A stretch of 64,000 nucleotides of DNA from Magnetococcus marinus MC-1 (GCF_000014865.1 NC_008576.1:2447501-2511500), one strand, 5' to 3'. Counted from the stretch's first letter, positions 10,115 to 20,013 are shown. Notes: a model not told the origin generated them from the letters alone. Numbers and translations are program-made.

Positions 10115-10968
10115 CGTTGTCCCAACAGTTACCACGGCGACTCATACTCTGTGTATAGCCTCTTTCATCCAGATATTTTCTCAAGAGTTCAGATGCATAT
10201 TGGCTACCACGATCACTATGAACAATCAGCCCGGCCTCTGGGCGGCGCTTGAAAAAGGCCATGCGTAAAGCGTCTGTTACCAGTTCTGCTTTCATATGGT
10301 CTGCCATAGACCAACCGACAACAGCTCTGGAATAAAGGTCAATCCAAACAGCCAGATAAAGCCAACCTTCCTTGGTCGGAATATATGTGATGTCACCAAC
10401 ATAGGCGTTATCAGGGCGTTCCGTATCGAATTGACGATCAAGAAGGTTAGGCGCTATAGGCAGTGCGTGATTTGAATCTGTCGTTACAACCTTATAACGC
10501 TTCTGAGCTTTACAAACCAAGCCAAGCTTCCTCTTGATTCTGGAGACGCGTCGGCGACTCACTCGTACACCATGCTCATTTAACGCTTTGCGTATACGCC
10601 GTGTTCCATAGGTTGATCGACTCACCTTGAAAATCTCTGCTATCCACTCTTCAAGCAGTTGATTCTCTTCAGCCTTACTCGTACTGGTTCGATTAAGCCA
10701 GCCATAAAATCCACTACGAGAAACATCCAGAACACGGCATAAAGACTCGACAGAGTAGCTTTTGCTATGAGCTTGAATAAAGGCGTACCTCACGGAAGGG
10801 ATCTCGCGAAGTACGCACACGCCTTTTTTAATATCGCCTGCTCCTCCTCAAGCTGAGCTAGCTTCTTTTTAAGGCGCTTATTTTCTTCTTTCACTTCTAA
10901 TATTTCATCTTTATCTCTGGATGTTAGCTTCTCATGAGATCGCTTTCTCCAGTTGTAGATATTCTTAG

Positions 10969-13063
10969 CCCATGTTTAACAGGCTATTGTAGAAGATCTT
11001 AAAATACAGAATCTTACGATGTGTATTTTTTTCGAGTGGCACTACAAACTGTGCATTCTTTGGAAAATGTGCTCAGACGACCATCTTTTTCACCCCGCCT
11101 GGGTTTGCATGGATTCCAAGCGCCTGGAAGATTTTCTGTTGTTCAGGCTCAGGTCTGGTGGCTTTGCGCACCTGCAAGGAATGTCCATCGGGTCGTCGAA
11201 ATGAAGCGGTAATCCGGCACTGGCTGGAGAGGATGTCTCGCAGCGTGCTCCAGCGACCGTGGATACCTTTTTCCGCCAATTGTTGACGTATTATCTGTAC
11301 GATCTGGTAGGTCAGCACGGTGATAAACAGATGACCATCGCTGCGTTCCTCTTTCCGATGGAAGAGTGGACGCAAGCCCAATTCCGATTTGAGAGAGCGA
11401 AACACCGATTCCAGATCCGTGAGGGTGATGTAGGTGCGCCATAAGCGCTCCTCATCCCAGCCGGTCTCGTTGCTACGCAGGCAGTAGACCCCAGGGTGGG
11501 TCAGCGAGGTGCCATCGAGCGGTTTTTGTTTCCAATGGATGGCTTGGGCCTGCAAACCACTGTCGTCCGGGATGATTTCGATGTGGTAGTGCTGGCCTAT
11601 ACCACGATTTTTTTCTTTCAGCCGTCCAATGCGCTCCCAAAGTTTATCGATATTCTTTGTGGTGCGGGGCTTGGAAAGCCCCTCGGAGAGCTTAGTCAGA
11701 CCGGCTTCAAAGCGCTCGGCAAAACGCCGGGAGATCCCCTTTTCCTTTTCCGCACGGCGTTGGGAATGACAGTAAAGCCTCACCTCCTGGCCATCGTCGC
11801 TGAGAACTTTTTGGATGTGGATCTGTTCCTTTGCGGCCGTTTCGATACATGCAGCACCGTTGAAATCGAATTGCCGCTCGCGTTCTCGGCTGACCACCAG
11901 ATAACGATAGCCTTTGTCGCGTAACCAGACAAGATTGGCCTCAGTGGCTACCCCCCGATCCATAACCACCAAGGCACCATTGGGAGCATTCAAGCCTTTG
12001 AGCATCCCTTCCAGGGTGCTCCCTTCGGAGACATTGCCGGGGAAAATCTGCGAACGGCGCACAAACCCGCTACCGTCGAGTACCAGACCCAAGGTCAACA
12101 GGGGAGAGTCGCAACGCTTCTCCTTTGAGCGCCCCCGCTGAGCTTTGCTGTTTCCTTCTGCCTCTCCCTCAAAATAGGTATTGGTCAAATCGTATAAGGT
12201 GACGGTGCCCGGCAGGTTGAATAGATCGTTAATCTTGGAAAACAATCTGTTTTCGATAGCCTCGCGGTTTCTGATCAATAGGTCTGAAACTCGGTAAAAT
12301 TGCATCAGGCTCATGGTCTCGAAGTCCACATCAAGCAACTCCCCTAGGCCGCTTTGGGCGCTGAGCCATCTATGCAGCGCCCGTTCGGAACCAGGTGCGG
12401 CCATGCGTCCAATAATGGCGCCGATGGCTGCGGCTCGCTGAGGGCCGGTTAGTCCGACATCGGCCAACAGTTCTGTAAACCCTGCCTTACCCATGGCCCA
12501 TAGTCCCACCTGCTCCACCCCCACACTCCGGGGGCGGCTCATTTCAAGAGAGTCCACCAATACTGTTTGCACATCCTCTGGGGAAAGGCCGGTTTCCGTC
12601 TCCTTGGCAGACGGGATTGCTTCCGGCTGACGGGTCAACAATTGCGCGACAATACGCTGGGCCTCCCGCTCCACTTGCGAAGGACAATCAAGAGAAATCA
12701 GTGTCTTCTGAGGGCTTAGCAGTTGATCGATACGTGAACACAAGGTGGGCCAGTGATTCTGGCCTATGGCGAAATGACGGCCAAGATTCAAGAGTGTCAC
12801 CTGCCTGACCTTCGTGCCGACACGAAGGGATTGAACCAGGCGATGCGTGTAGTAAGATTCGCCTGTGGCTGTATTGCGGGTTTGTGTGCGTCGTATATAC
12901 ATACTCGGAATGATACCAAAAGCACCATGGTGGCGCAAGACATAATAATTTATTATGGCACTACAAAACATGTTTGAATTTGTGAGTACATATAAATCAA
13001 TATGTTAAAATATATCAATAGGCCAAACATGCCTAAATTCGGTAGAGAAATGTTAAACATGGG
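10969..13063 (-). mobile_element. IS1634-like element, complete
   Basis: Perfect 13-bp terminal inverted repeats, CCCATGTTTAACA at 10969 and TGTTAAACATGGG ending 13063. The flanks TTAG(C) (10965-10968/9 and 13064-13067/8) form a 4- or 5-bp target duplication; one base is ambiguous. It is inserted in orfA of IS3 copy 2 and carries one transposase gene. Length about 2095 bp. Confidence 0.9.
11073..12902 (-). CDS. IS1634-family transposase
   Basis: A 609-aa DDE transposase. The start is placed at the ATG opening MYIRRTQTRNTATGESYYTH, which matches the usual N-terminus of this family; the open frame extends 23 codons further but without support. Core features are LYDLTNTYFEGEAEG (first Asp), VVMDRGVATEANL (second Asp) and TDLESVFRSLKSELGLRP near the C-terminus (Glu). 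The C-terminal extension binds ends or acts in dimerisation in related proteins. The gene appears intact. Confidence 0.92.
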   Translation of the reverse strand: MYIRRTQTRNTATGESYYTHRLVQSLRVGTKVRQVTLLNLGRHFAIGQNHWPTLCSRIDQLLSPQKTLISLDCPSQVEREAQRIVAQLLTRQPEAIPSAKETETGLSPEDVQTVLVDSLEMSRPRSVGVEQVGLWAMGKAGFTELLADVGLTGPQRAAAIGAIIGRMAAPGSERALHRWLSAQSGLGELLDVDFETMSLMQFYRVSDLLIRNREAIENRLFSKINDLFNLPGTVTLYDLTNTYFEGEAEGNSKAQRGRSKEKRCDSPLLTLGLVLDGSGFVRRSQIFPGNVSEGSTLEGMLKGLNAPNGALVVMDRGVATEANLVWLRDKGYRYLVVSRERERQFDFNGAACIETAAKEQIHIQKVLSDDGQEVRLYCHSQRRAEKEKGISRRFAERFEAGLTKLSEGLSKPRTTKNIDKLWERIGRLKEKNRGIGQHYHIEIIPDDSGLQAQAIHWKQKPLDGTSLTHPGVYCLRSNETGWDEERLWRTYITLTDLESVFRSLKSELGLRPLFHRKEERSDGHLFITVLTYQIVQIIRQQLAEKGIHGRWSTLRDILSSQCRITASFRRPDGHSLQVRKATRPEPEQQKIFQALGIHANPGGVKKMVV

Positions 13064-13303
13064 TTAGCTGATATGCCAAACTCCTCAGCAATCACTGGTA
13101 TGGGCTTGTCAGAGCTCTCTACCATTTTGAGCACCTGCTCTTTGAACTCTGGGGCAAAATTTTTAGGACTTCTTCTGCTCATTGGACACCTTTCTGAATG
13201 AGGTCTCATTTTCCCTCATTTTTTGTGTCCGTTAAAGTGTAGCCCCATCAACGCTCAAAATGAATGTGAGGATAATTCTCCTTCATCCACTGATCGAAAC
13301 CAA

Positions 13304-14168
13304 GATGCGGGACAAGATGCTGGATTACGATATCCTGCAGATGGATGAAACTACGATTCAAGTGCTTAAGGAAAAAGATAAAGTTGCAGCCAGCAACTCC
13401 TATATGTGGGTACAGCGAGGTGGTCCCCCGGGTAGTCCGGTGATTTTGTTTGATTACGATCCCACACGCGGTGCCGAGGTTCCGAAACGGCTGTTGGCGG
13501 GCTATAAAGGCTGGTTGCAAACGGATGGGTATGCAGGTTATCTGGGTGTGGGTGCGCAGGAAGATGTGATCCTGATGGGGTGTTTTGCGCATGCCCGTCG
13601 TCAATTCGACGAGGCGATCAAAGCGTTGGGAAAATCCAAAAAAGGCAAGATAGGCAAGGCTGGGCAGGCACTGTCGCTGATCCGGAAACTGTACGCTGTG
13701 GAAAAGGATCTGCGTGAGGAAGAGGCTACTCCAGAGCGACGTTACAAGGTGCGCCAGGAGCGTTCCCGCCCCATTATCGATGAGTTGAAAACCTGGCTGG
13801 AAGATAATCGAGCAGGGGTGTTACCGAAAAGCAAACTCGGCGAAGCGATGGGATATCTGACCAATCAGTGGTCCTCTCTGATTCGATATCTTGATGATGG
13901 ACGCCTGGAAATTGACAACAACAGAGCCGAGAACGCCATTCGCCCCTTTGTGATTGGCAGGAAAAATTGGCTCTTCAGCAACTCTGTTCGAGGTGCAAAG
14001 GCCTCGGCAAACCTCTACAGTTTGATTGAAACGGCCAAAGCCAATGGTTGGGAGCCCTTCGTCTATCTCACAAAGGTCTTTGAGGGCCTCGCCACAGCGC
14101 AAACCGTGGATGAGTTCGACTTGTTGCTCCCGTGGAATTTGAAATCTGCTGCTGAACCGGCAGGGTAG
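13304..14168 (+). pseudogene. tnpC: IS66-family TnpC, N-terminally truncated
   Basis: Identical to residues from about 240 of the intact TnpC (RDKMLDYDILQMDETT...) to its end, including all three catalytic acidic residues. The coiled-coil and zinc-finger region are missing, so activity is not expected. Confidence 0.9.
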
Positions 14169-14193
14169 TTGATGGGGATAAATGGGCGCTTAC
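13304..14193 (+). mobile_element. IS66-family element copy 2, left part deleted
   Basis: Only the tnpC 3' part and the right end (GGGCGCTTAC to 14193) remain. The left side joins intron A sequence at a shared GATGC (13304-13308), so about 1.5 kb of IS66 and about 245 bp of intron were lost together. The open frame at 13260-14168 fuses 15 foreign codons to residue 240 onward of TnpC. Its left target duplication is gone; the right flank is TGTCTAAC. Confidence 0.92.
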
Positions 14194-14714
14194 TGTCTAA
14201 CGGCATCCAAAGCTGAGCGATTGGGACGATATCCATAGGAGTCTTCATGGAATTTTTGGCTCCACCAATGGCTCCAGATATCGTTTCACAACCGCTTGCG
14301 CGATACGATCACCAATCGTCGGAATACCCAGCCCTCGCACACCACCATCTGATTTGGGGATTTCTACCCGCATGACAGGTGGTGGAAAGTAGCTGCCCGA
14401 CGACATTCGGTTCCATAACCTATACAGCTGATTCTTCAAATCTTCTTCAAATGCCTCCATCGTTAGACCATCAAGGCCAGGCCCTCCTGAACTTCGTTTC
14501 ACATCCAGATAGGCCTGCCACACTAACTCTTTCGGTATATCAAAAGCCTTTGTCGCATTCATAAGCTCCTCCCCTTTTGGGTTGGCTTATGCCTTTGACT
14601 GAATGACGCAGCCCCTTTGCTCCATGACCTTTCGGCCACTTCAACACTACTACGGGCTGCTCCGTCCCTGTGCTCCGCATCGGTACTCTGTAAGCGCCCA
14701 TTTATCCCCATCAA

Positions 14715-16295
14715 CTACCCTGCCGGTTCAGCAGCAGATTTCAAATTCCACGGGAGCAACAAGTCGAACTCATCCACGGTTTGCGCTGTGGCGAGGCCCT
14801 CAAAGACCTTTGTGAGATAGACGAAGGGCTCCCAACCATTGGCTTTGGCCGTTTCAATCAAACTGTAGAGGTTTGCCGAGGCCTTTGCACCTCGAACAGA
14901 GTTGCTGAAGAGCCAATTTTTCCTGCCAATCACAAAGGGGCGAATGGCGTTCTCGGCTCTGTTGTTGTCAATTTCCAGGCGTCCATCATCAAGATATCGA
15001 ATCAGAGAGGACCACTGATTGGTCAGATATCCCATCGCTTCGCCGAGTTTGCTTTTCGGTAACACCCCTGCTCGATTATCTTCCAGCCAGGTTTTCAACT
15101 CATCGATAATGGGGCGGGAACGCTCCTGGCGCACCTTGTAACGTCGCTCTGGAGTAGCCTCTTCCTCACGCAGATCCTTTTCCACAGCGTACAGTTTCCG
15201 GATCAGCGACAGTGCCTGCCCAGCCTTGCCTATCTTGCCTTTTTTGGATTTTCCCAACGCTTTGATCGCCTCGTCGAATTGACGACGGGCATGCGCAAAA
15301 CACCCCATCAGGATCACATCTTCCTGCGCACCCACACCCAGATAACCTGCATACCCATCCGTTTGCAACCAGCCTTTATAGCCCGCCAACAGCCGTTTCG
15401 GAACCTCGGCACCGCGTGTGGGATCGTAATCAAACAAAATCACCGGACTACCCGGGGGACCACCTCGCTGTACCCACATATAGGAGTTGCTGGATGCAAC
15501 TTTATCTTTTTCCTTAAGCACTTGAATCGTAGTTTCATCCATCTGCAGGATATCGTAATCCAGCATCTTGTCCCGCATCAGATTGATCAACGGCTGCACC
15601 AGTTGGCCGCACTGGATCATCCAATTGGCCAGCGTGGTTCGACAGACATCAATCCCTGCACGGGTCAGAATGGCGCCCTGTCGATAGAGCGGTAACCCAT
15701 CGGCATACTTGGATACCGCCACATGGGCCAATAGAGCAGCTGTAGCCAACGCCTTGGGAATGGGACGTTTGGGTGTAGGGGCCGTCTTCACGCCCTGTTT
15801 GCAATGAGGACAGCCATATTTGATCTGGATGTGCCGCAATACCTGCACCTTGGCCGGAATAATATCCAGTTGCTCGCTGGTCTCACGGCCAATCTCGACC
15901 AAATGGTGACCATCCAGGCCACAAACCAATGCCGACTCAGGCAACTCATGAATGATATCCACCCGGGGTAGCCACTCTGGCAATGGCTTGCGCCCTTTGG
16001 ACTTCACTTTGCGGCTATGGGCAGGAACCTGGATCTCTTCGGCATCCTCTTCAGGTTCCTCGGCAGCCGTCACTTCTGCCTCATCGAACAGACCCAACTG
16101 ACGGGGATCGCTCTTCTCACTGGAACGCCCAAACCGCTTGGCAATGAGAATATTCAGCTTCTCCCTCAGAAGCTGGGCTTCATGCTCCATACGCTTGCTT
16201 TTGTCCTGTAAAAGGACATTTTCAGCCTGCAAGGAAAGTATTATTTCCCGCAAAGCGGCAGGGTCATCAGGGAGTGTCTTTGGTAGCGTTTTCAT
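14715..16295 (-). CDS. tnpC: IS66-family transposase TnpC, copy 3
   Basis: A 526-aa DDE transposase, intact, differing from the copy at 6011-7591 by one visible residue (ASSNSY for AASNSY). Its helper genes in the same element are both interrupted, but the helpers of copy 1 (5275-5975) could supply them in trans. Confidence 0.94.
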   Translation of the reverse strand: MKTLPKTLPDDPAALREIILSLQAENVLLQDKSKRMEHEAQLLREKLNILIAKRFGRSSEKSDPRQLGLFDEAEVTAAEEPEEDAEEIQVPAHSRKVKSKGRKPLPEWLPRVDIIHELPESALVCGLDGHHLVEIGRETSEQLDIIPAKVQVLRHIQIKYGCPHCKQGVKTAPTPKRPIPKALATAALLAHVAVSKYADGLPLYRQGAILTRAGIDVCRTTLANWMIQCGQLVQPLINLMRDKMLDYDILQMDETTIQVLKEKDKVASSNSYMWVQRGGPPGSPVILFDYDPTRGAEVPKRLLAGYKGWLQTDGYAGYLGVGAQEDVILMGCFAHARRQFDEAIKALGKSKKGKIGKAGQALSLIRKLYAVEKDLREEEATPERRYKVRQERSRPIIDELKTWLEDNRAGVLPKSKLGEAMGYLTNQWSSLIRYLDDGRLEIDNNRAENAIRPFVIGRKNWLFSNSVRGAKASANLYSLIETAKANGWEPFVYLTKVFEGLATAQTVDEFDLLLPWNLKSAAEPAG

Positions 16296-16482
16296 AGCCG
16301 AAATTATACCAAAAAAACCGCCTTAACACTCTATACAATCGAAGAAAAATGCAGTTTATTGTGACCCTTCATTGCCGCCAGGTTGTAGCCATCAAGTAGC
16401 CAATTCAGCTGCCGCCCCGTGATTTGGATTTCTGCGGCACCTCCCTGGCGCAACCAGTGAAATCGGTCCTTTTCCAGCCGCT

Positions 16483-18473
16483 GTAGGGTCGGGAACTGGC
16501 GCGCCAACTGTAGGGGACGGTAGCATGAATCCATATAGCTTTCGCCATGGGCATAAGTCCGCCTCCCGTGATCACGTTTCCAACTCCCGCCACATCGAAC
16601 GCAGCATGCGGTTTTCCCGCACTACGCTCTCCTATTGCCTTCATCGCAAAATTTATGAGATCTATCTGCTGGTCGTGCTTTTAGGTTGGTAATAAACCAC
16701 TCTATAATCGCCGAATAGGCCCAGTGATTTATACAGCCAATCCCTACTCCACCGGTTCCAGCCGAAACCTCGGCGTACTCTGGCTCTCATCAAATGGCGA
16801 CGCATCTTCCGTTCAACCCAGTTTCGAACAAAATTGAATGATCGGCTGGAATTTCCAATCCGAAAGTAGCTCACCCAACCCCGAAGTATTGGGTTGATAG
16901 TGTTAACTACCCATTCTGTCGGCTGGGAACGTAGGTGCTTGAACACCTCCTTGAGCCTTCCCAGCAGACTTGTTCTCGCCTTCATGCGAGGGATGCATAA
17001 AACCCCTTGCTTGCCCTGGAGAGTCATCCGCTGCCGAATATTGAAACCAAGGAAAGTGAAGTCTTCTCCTCGGGTCAAATCCACCACACGGGTTTTCTCA
17101 AGGTTTAGTTGAACTTTCAATTTAGCTAATTCCTCACCAAGACGTTGGTATACCTTTCGTGCCAAGCCGTTCCACCGATGGTGGCCATCCACAAGAATTA
17201 CCAGATCATCCGCAAAACGGGCATACTCTATGTGCGTGTATTTCCCTTTCCGGGTAACTTCCTTAGCCCTTTCCAGCATCTTGTCTACCTCATTGAGATA
17301 GAGATTACTGATCAAAGGTGAAATCACACCGCCTTGGGGAACACCCCGTTTTCCACTGGTCTTGAAAATGAGCTTGAGAAGATGCATAACCTGATCATCA
17401 TCAACTCGTTCCGACACTTTCCGAAGAGCCAGATCATGTTGAACCGTATCGAAATATGATTTCAAATCAGCATCAATAACCTGCGTCTTCCCTTGGGCTA
17501 TGGCTATAGCGACACGATTTACCGCTTGATGAGCCATCCGTTTCGGACGGTATCCATAGGATCCAGATTGAAAATCAGCTTCAAAGATGGGTTCCAGGAT
17601 TAACTTTAGCGCCCCTTGGACTACTCGATCACGGATCGACGGAATCCCAAGAACACGCTCTTTGCCATCACCTTTCGGAATCGCTTTTCTGCGATTCTTT
17701 AAAGGACGATAGCTACCTGAAACCAATTCTTTCCTCACCTCACCAAGAAATTGTTCAACACCACTTTCTTCGATAGCCTCAAACGTAACCCCATCAATTC
17801 CTGGAGCTCCTTTGTTCTTCCTTGCCATCTCATAGGCTGTGTTGAGTGTTTCTGGCTTGCAAACATGATGATACAATCCCCAAAATCGCCAAGATTTATC
17901 AATCTTCGCTTTGCGGTATATCTTCCTTCTCAGATCCTGCAGCCTAATAGACGTTTTTATCATTCCGTCTCTGCCTCTCGTTTTGTTAGAAGAATACCAA
18001 TAGTAGGGCCCCTTCGCTCGACAGGAGTTACCCTGCGTCATAACTACTACGAACCCATCCGCCATCCTCTCATCTTCGGCGAATTTCCCAGGATCACTGG
18101 TTATTCCGCCTACCTTGCTCCGACAATTTCTCATCGGGACGAGTAGGACTTCTCCAGTTGCTTTGTATGTCCTTGTTATCATGCCATCGCTCACACCCCG
18201 CCGAAGTGAATAATCGTTTCAACCAATTTTCGATCATCCATGCTGCCTTCGTCCTGGCAAAGAGGACTCGGCCTTCAGGGCTTTGTCTTTTCGAGGCCAC
18301 CAATGCGTTCACTGTTGTTACGGCCTGATAACTCGCTGCCACCTAAAGCGGCATTTGTCGATGGACTCCGAGGCTTTGGTCTCCCGCCACCCCGCCATCC
18401 AAGCTAAAGGGATTTGGTTATTACCCTTGCAGGACTGACTCCCGCCGAACATACCAGCCTTCGCTGGACATAC
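16483..18473 (-). mobile_element. Group II intron B (1991 bp)
   Basis: Boundaries come from comparison with the uninterrupted IS66 copy 1. The 5' end reads GTATGTCCAGCG and the 3' end CCCGACCCTAC, close to group II consensus although the start is GTATG rather than GTGYG. It is clearly different in sequence from intron A. It encodes its own reverse transcriptase. About 510 bases precede that gene and 180 follow it. Confidence 0.88.
16662..17963 (-). CDS. ltrA: Group II intron reverse transcriptase/maturase (intron B)
   Basis: A 433-aa protein starting at MIKTSIRLQDLRRKIYRKAK. The open frame runs 77 codons further upstream through ribozyme sequence and that part should not be counted. RT motifs are KGAPGIDGVTFEA, DGKERVLGIPSIRDRV, VIDADLKSYFD, GVPQGGVISPLISNLY and the active site as FADD (YARFADDLVIL); the maturase part has FTFLGFNIRQR and LRGWVSYFRIGNSS. 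No HNH domain is visible. It is distant from the intron A protein. Confidence 0.94.
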   Translation of the reverse strand: MIKTSIRLQDLRRKIYRKAKIDKSWRFWGLYHHVCKPETLNTAYEMARKNKGAPGIDGVTFEAIEESGVEQFLGEVRKELVSGSYRPLKNRRKAIPKGDGKERVLGIPSIRDRVVQGALKLILEPIFEADFQSGSYGYRPKRMAHQAVNRVAIAIAQGKTQVIDADLKSYFDTVQHDLALRKVSERVDDDQVMHLLKLIFKTSGKRGVPQGGVISPLISNLYLNEVDKMLERAKEVTRKGKYTHIEYARFADDLVILVDGHHRWNGLARKVYQRLGEELAKLKVQLNLEKTRVVDLTRGEDFTFLGFNIRQRMTLQGKQGVLCIPRMKARTSLLGRLKEVFKHLRSQPTEWVVNTINPILRGWVSYFRIGNSSRSFNFVRNWVERKMRRHLMRARVRRGFGWNRWSRDWLYKSLGLFGDYRVVYYQPKSTTSR

Positions 18474-18853
18474 TTTGCCACAGGCAGAAGCCATTACGTT
18501 CCCAGTAAAGGATTTTCACCTTGTCCAATGATCGATTGCGAAACACGAACAGAGCCTCATCAAAGGGATTCAACTCCAGTTCTGCCTCCACCAATGCAGC
18601 CAGTCCGTTGATCCCCTTCCTGAAATCCACCGGCTCCAAACAAAGATGGACGACAGAAATATCCGGCGATGGGCGCATCATCACAAGGCTGCCACAGATC
18701 GCAGGACAGAGAGCAAGCTCTCGCCACCATTCCCTGACCACTCCACCGTCATACCATTTGGGAACTGAATCCGGCAGACCCCTGCTGATGGGGCTACACT
18801 TTAACGGACACAAAAAATGAGGGAAAATGAGACCTCATTCAGAAAGGTGTCCA

Positions 18854-19147
18854 ATGAGCAGAAGAAGTCCTAAAAATTTTGCCCCAGAGTTCAAAGAGCA
18901 GGTGCTCAAAATGGTAGAGAGCTCTGACAAGCCCATACCAGTGATTGCTGAGGAGTTTGGCATATCAGCTAAGAATATCTACAACTGGAGAAAGCGATCT
19001 CATGAGAAGCTAACATCCAGAGATAAAGATGAAATATTAGAAGTGAAAGAAGAAAATAAGCGCCTTAAAAAGAAGCTGGCTCAGCTTGAGGAGGAGCAGG
19101 CGATATTAAAAAAGGCGTGTGCGTACTTCGCGAGATCCCTTCCGTGA
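18854..19147 (+). CDS. IS3-family OrfA (HTH protein)
   Basis: About 97 aa: an HTH ([20 protein letters not shown]) and a coiled coil that mediates dimerisation. The ATG before SRRSPKNF is preceded by AAGGTG; a more upstream ATG at 18827 has no ribosome binding site. It overlaps orfB by 31 bases in a different frame. Confidence 0.92.
   Translation: MSRRSPKNFAPEFKEQVLKMVESSDKPIPVIAEEFGISAKNIYNWRKRSHEKLTSRDKDEILEVKEENKRLKKKLAQLEEEQAILKKACAYFARSLP
19108..19114 (+). promoter_or_regulatory. Programmed -1 frameshift site (A_AAA_AAG)
   Basis: The heptamer AAAAAAG is positioned in the orfA frame as A AAA AAG, the classic IS3-family slippery sequence. A -1 shift here joins the end of OrfA's coiled coil to [15 protein letters not shown] of OrfB and gives the OrfAB fusion transposase. 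Confidence 0.8.
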
Positions 19148-20013
19148 GGTACGCCTTTATTCAAGCTCATAGCAAAAGCTACTCTGTCGAGTCTTTATGC
19201 CGTGTTCTGGATGTTTCTCGTAGTGGATTTTATGGCTGGCTTAATCGAACCAGTACGAGTAAGGCTGAAGAGAATCAACTGCTTGAAGAGTGGATAGCAG
19301 AGATTTTCAAGGTGAGTCGATCAACCTATGGAACACGGCGTATACGCAAAGCGTTAAATGAGCATGGTGTACGAGTGAGTCGCCGACGCGTCTCCAGAAT
19401 CAAGAGGAAGCTTGGCTTGGTTTGTAAAGCTCAGAAGCGTTATAAGGTTGTAACGACAGATTCAAATCACGCACTGCCTATAGCGCCTAACCTTCTTGAT
19501 CGTCAATTCGATACGGAACGCCCTGATAACGCCTATGTTGGTGACATCACATATATTCCGACCAAGGAAGGTTGGCTTTATCTGGCTGTTTGGATTGACC
19601 TTTATTCCAGAGCTGTTGTCGGTTGGTCTATGGCAGACCATATGAAAGCAGAACTGGTAACAGACGCTTTACGCATGGCCTTTTTCAAGCGCCGCCCAGA
19701 GGCCGGGCTGATTGTTCATAGTGATCGTGGTAGCCAATATGCATCTGAACTCTTGAGAAAATATCTGGATGAAAGAGGCTATACACAGAGTATGAGTCGC
19801 CGTGGTAACTGTTGGGACAACGCACCAGCAGAAAGCTTTTTCCACACTCTCAAAGTTGAACTGGTTTCATCCTGTGACTTTAAGACACGCGATGAGGCTA
19901 AACAGATCATCTTTGAATATATAGAGGTCTTTTATAACCGAAAGCGCAAGCACTCATCCATCGGCTATATGAGTCCTTCTCAGTACGAAATAGAGTGGTT
20001 CAAGTCCGCGTAA
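19117..20013 (+). CDS. IS3-family OrfB transposase (rve integrase core)
   Basis: 298 codons counted from a GTG, though it is probably made mainly as an OrfAB fusion by -1 frameshifting. The HTH_21 region is [20 protein letters not shown]. The DDE triad is Asp in [12 protein letters not shown], Asp in [12 protein letters not shown] and Glu in NAPAESFFHTLKVEL. It ends SPSQYEIEWFKSA. Complete and probably active. Confidence 0.95.
   Translation: MCVLREIPSVRYAFIQAHSKSYSVESLCRVLDVSRSGFYGWLNRTSTSKAEENQLLEEWIAEIFKVSRSTYGTRRIRKALNEHGVRVSRRRVSRIKRKLGLVCKAQKRYKVVTTDSNHALPIAPNLLDRQFDTERPDNAYVGDITYIPTKEGWLYLAVWIDLYSRAVVGWSMADHMKAELVTDALRMAFFKRRPEAGLIVHSDRGSQYASELLRKYLDERGYTQSMSRRGNCWDNAPAESFFHTLKVELVSSCDFKTRDEAKQIIFEYIEVFYNRKRKHSSIGYMSPSQYEIEWFKSA

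Larger units (their letters stand above)
8082..10820 (-). pseudogene. IS3-family OrfB transposase, copy 2, split by intron A copy 2
   Basis: The coding parts are 10115-10820 and 8082-8272. The break is at GNCWDN / APAESFF, just before the catalytic Glu of the DDE triad. The intron is intact, in sense orientation and at the same site as in copy 1, so splicing would restore the 298-aa OrfB. OrfA of this copy is interrupted, so the element is probably not self-mobile anyway. Confidence 0.9.
10790..13182 (-). pseudogene. IS3-family OrfA, copy 2, interrupted by IS1634-like element
   Basis: The N-terminus ([13 protein letters not shown]... up to EEFGIS) is at 13069-13182 and the remainder ([10 protein letters not shown]... 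onward) at 10790-10968. The insertion falls in the recognition helix of the HTH and kills the gene. Confidence 0.88.
8052..13250 (-). mobile_element. IS3-family element copy 2, carrying an intron and an IS1634-like element
   Basis: The ends TGATGTGGCAAC (8052) and GTAGCCCCATCA (to 13250) match the other IS3 copies. A 3-bp duplication ACG flanks it (8049-8051 and 13251-13253). It lies in intron A copy 1, exactly between the Arg and Tyr codons of the reverse transcriptase sequence RYADD. Its own DNA is about 1.26 kb; the rest is intron A copy 2 (8273-10114) and an IS1634-like element (10969-13063). Confidence 0.94.
5034..14562 (-). pseudogene. Group II intron A reverse transcriptase, copy 1, broken
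   Basis: Pieces of the same 417-aa reverse transcriptase/maturase that is intact at 8336-9589. The N-terminus is at 14194-14562, a short middle piece at 13251-13303, and the C-terminus at 7617-8051 and 5034-5191. It is broken by IS66 copy 1 in the maturase part, by IS3 copy 2 directly before the YADD codons, and by a deletion next to IS66 copy 2. An extra T in a T-run near 14251-14256 changes LVEPKFHED to LVEPKIP and stops the frame. Confidence 0.88.
16331..18681 (-). pseudogene. tnpB: IS66-family TnpB, copy 3, split by group II intron B
   Basis: Coding parts are 18474-18681 (to FCLWQ) and 16331-16482 (RLEKDRFHW to the end). Joining TGGCAAA to AGCGGCTGG recreates the intact tnpB of copy 1. 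The intron is in sense orientation, so splicing could restore the protein. Confidence 0.9.

Noticed and set aside
8336-17963. Group II intron reverse transcriptases as diversity-generating or defence (UG/DRT, retron) enzymes
   Set aside because: Both have maturase domains, QGGVISPL motifs and lie in introns with exact exon junctions, so they are ordinary intron enzymes.
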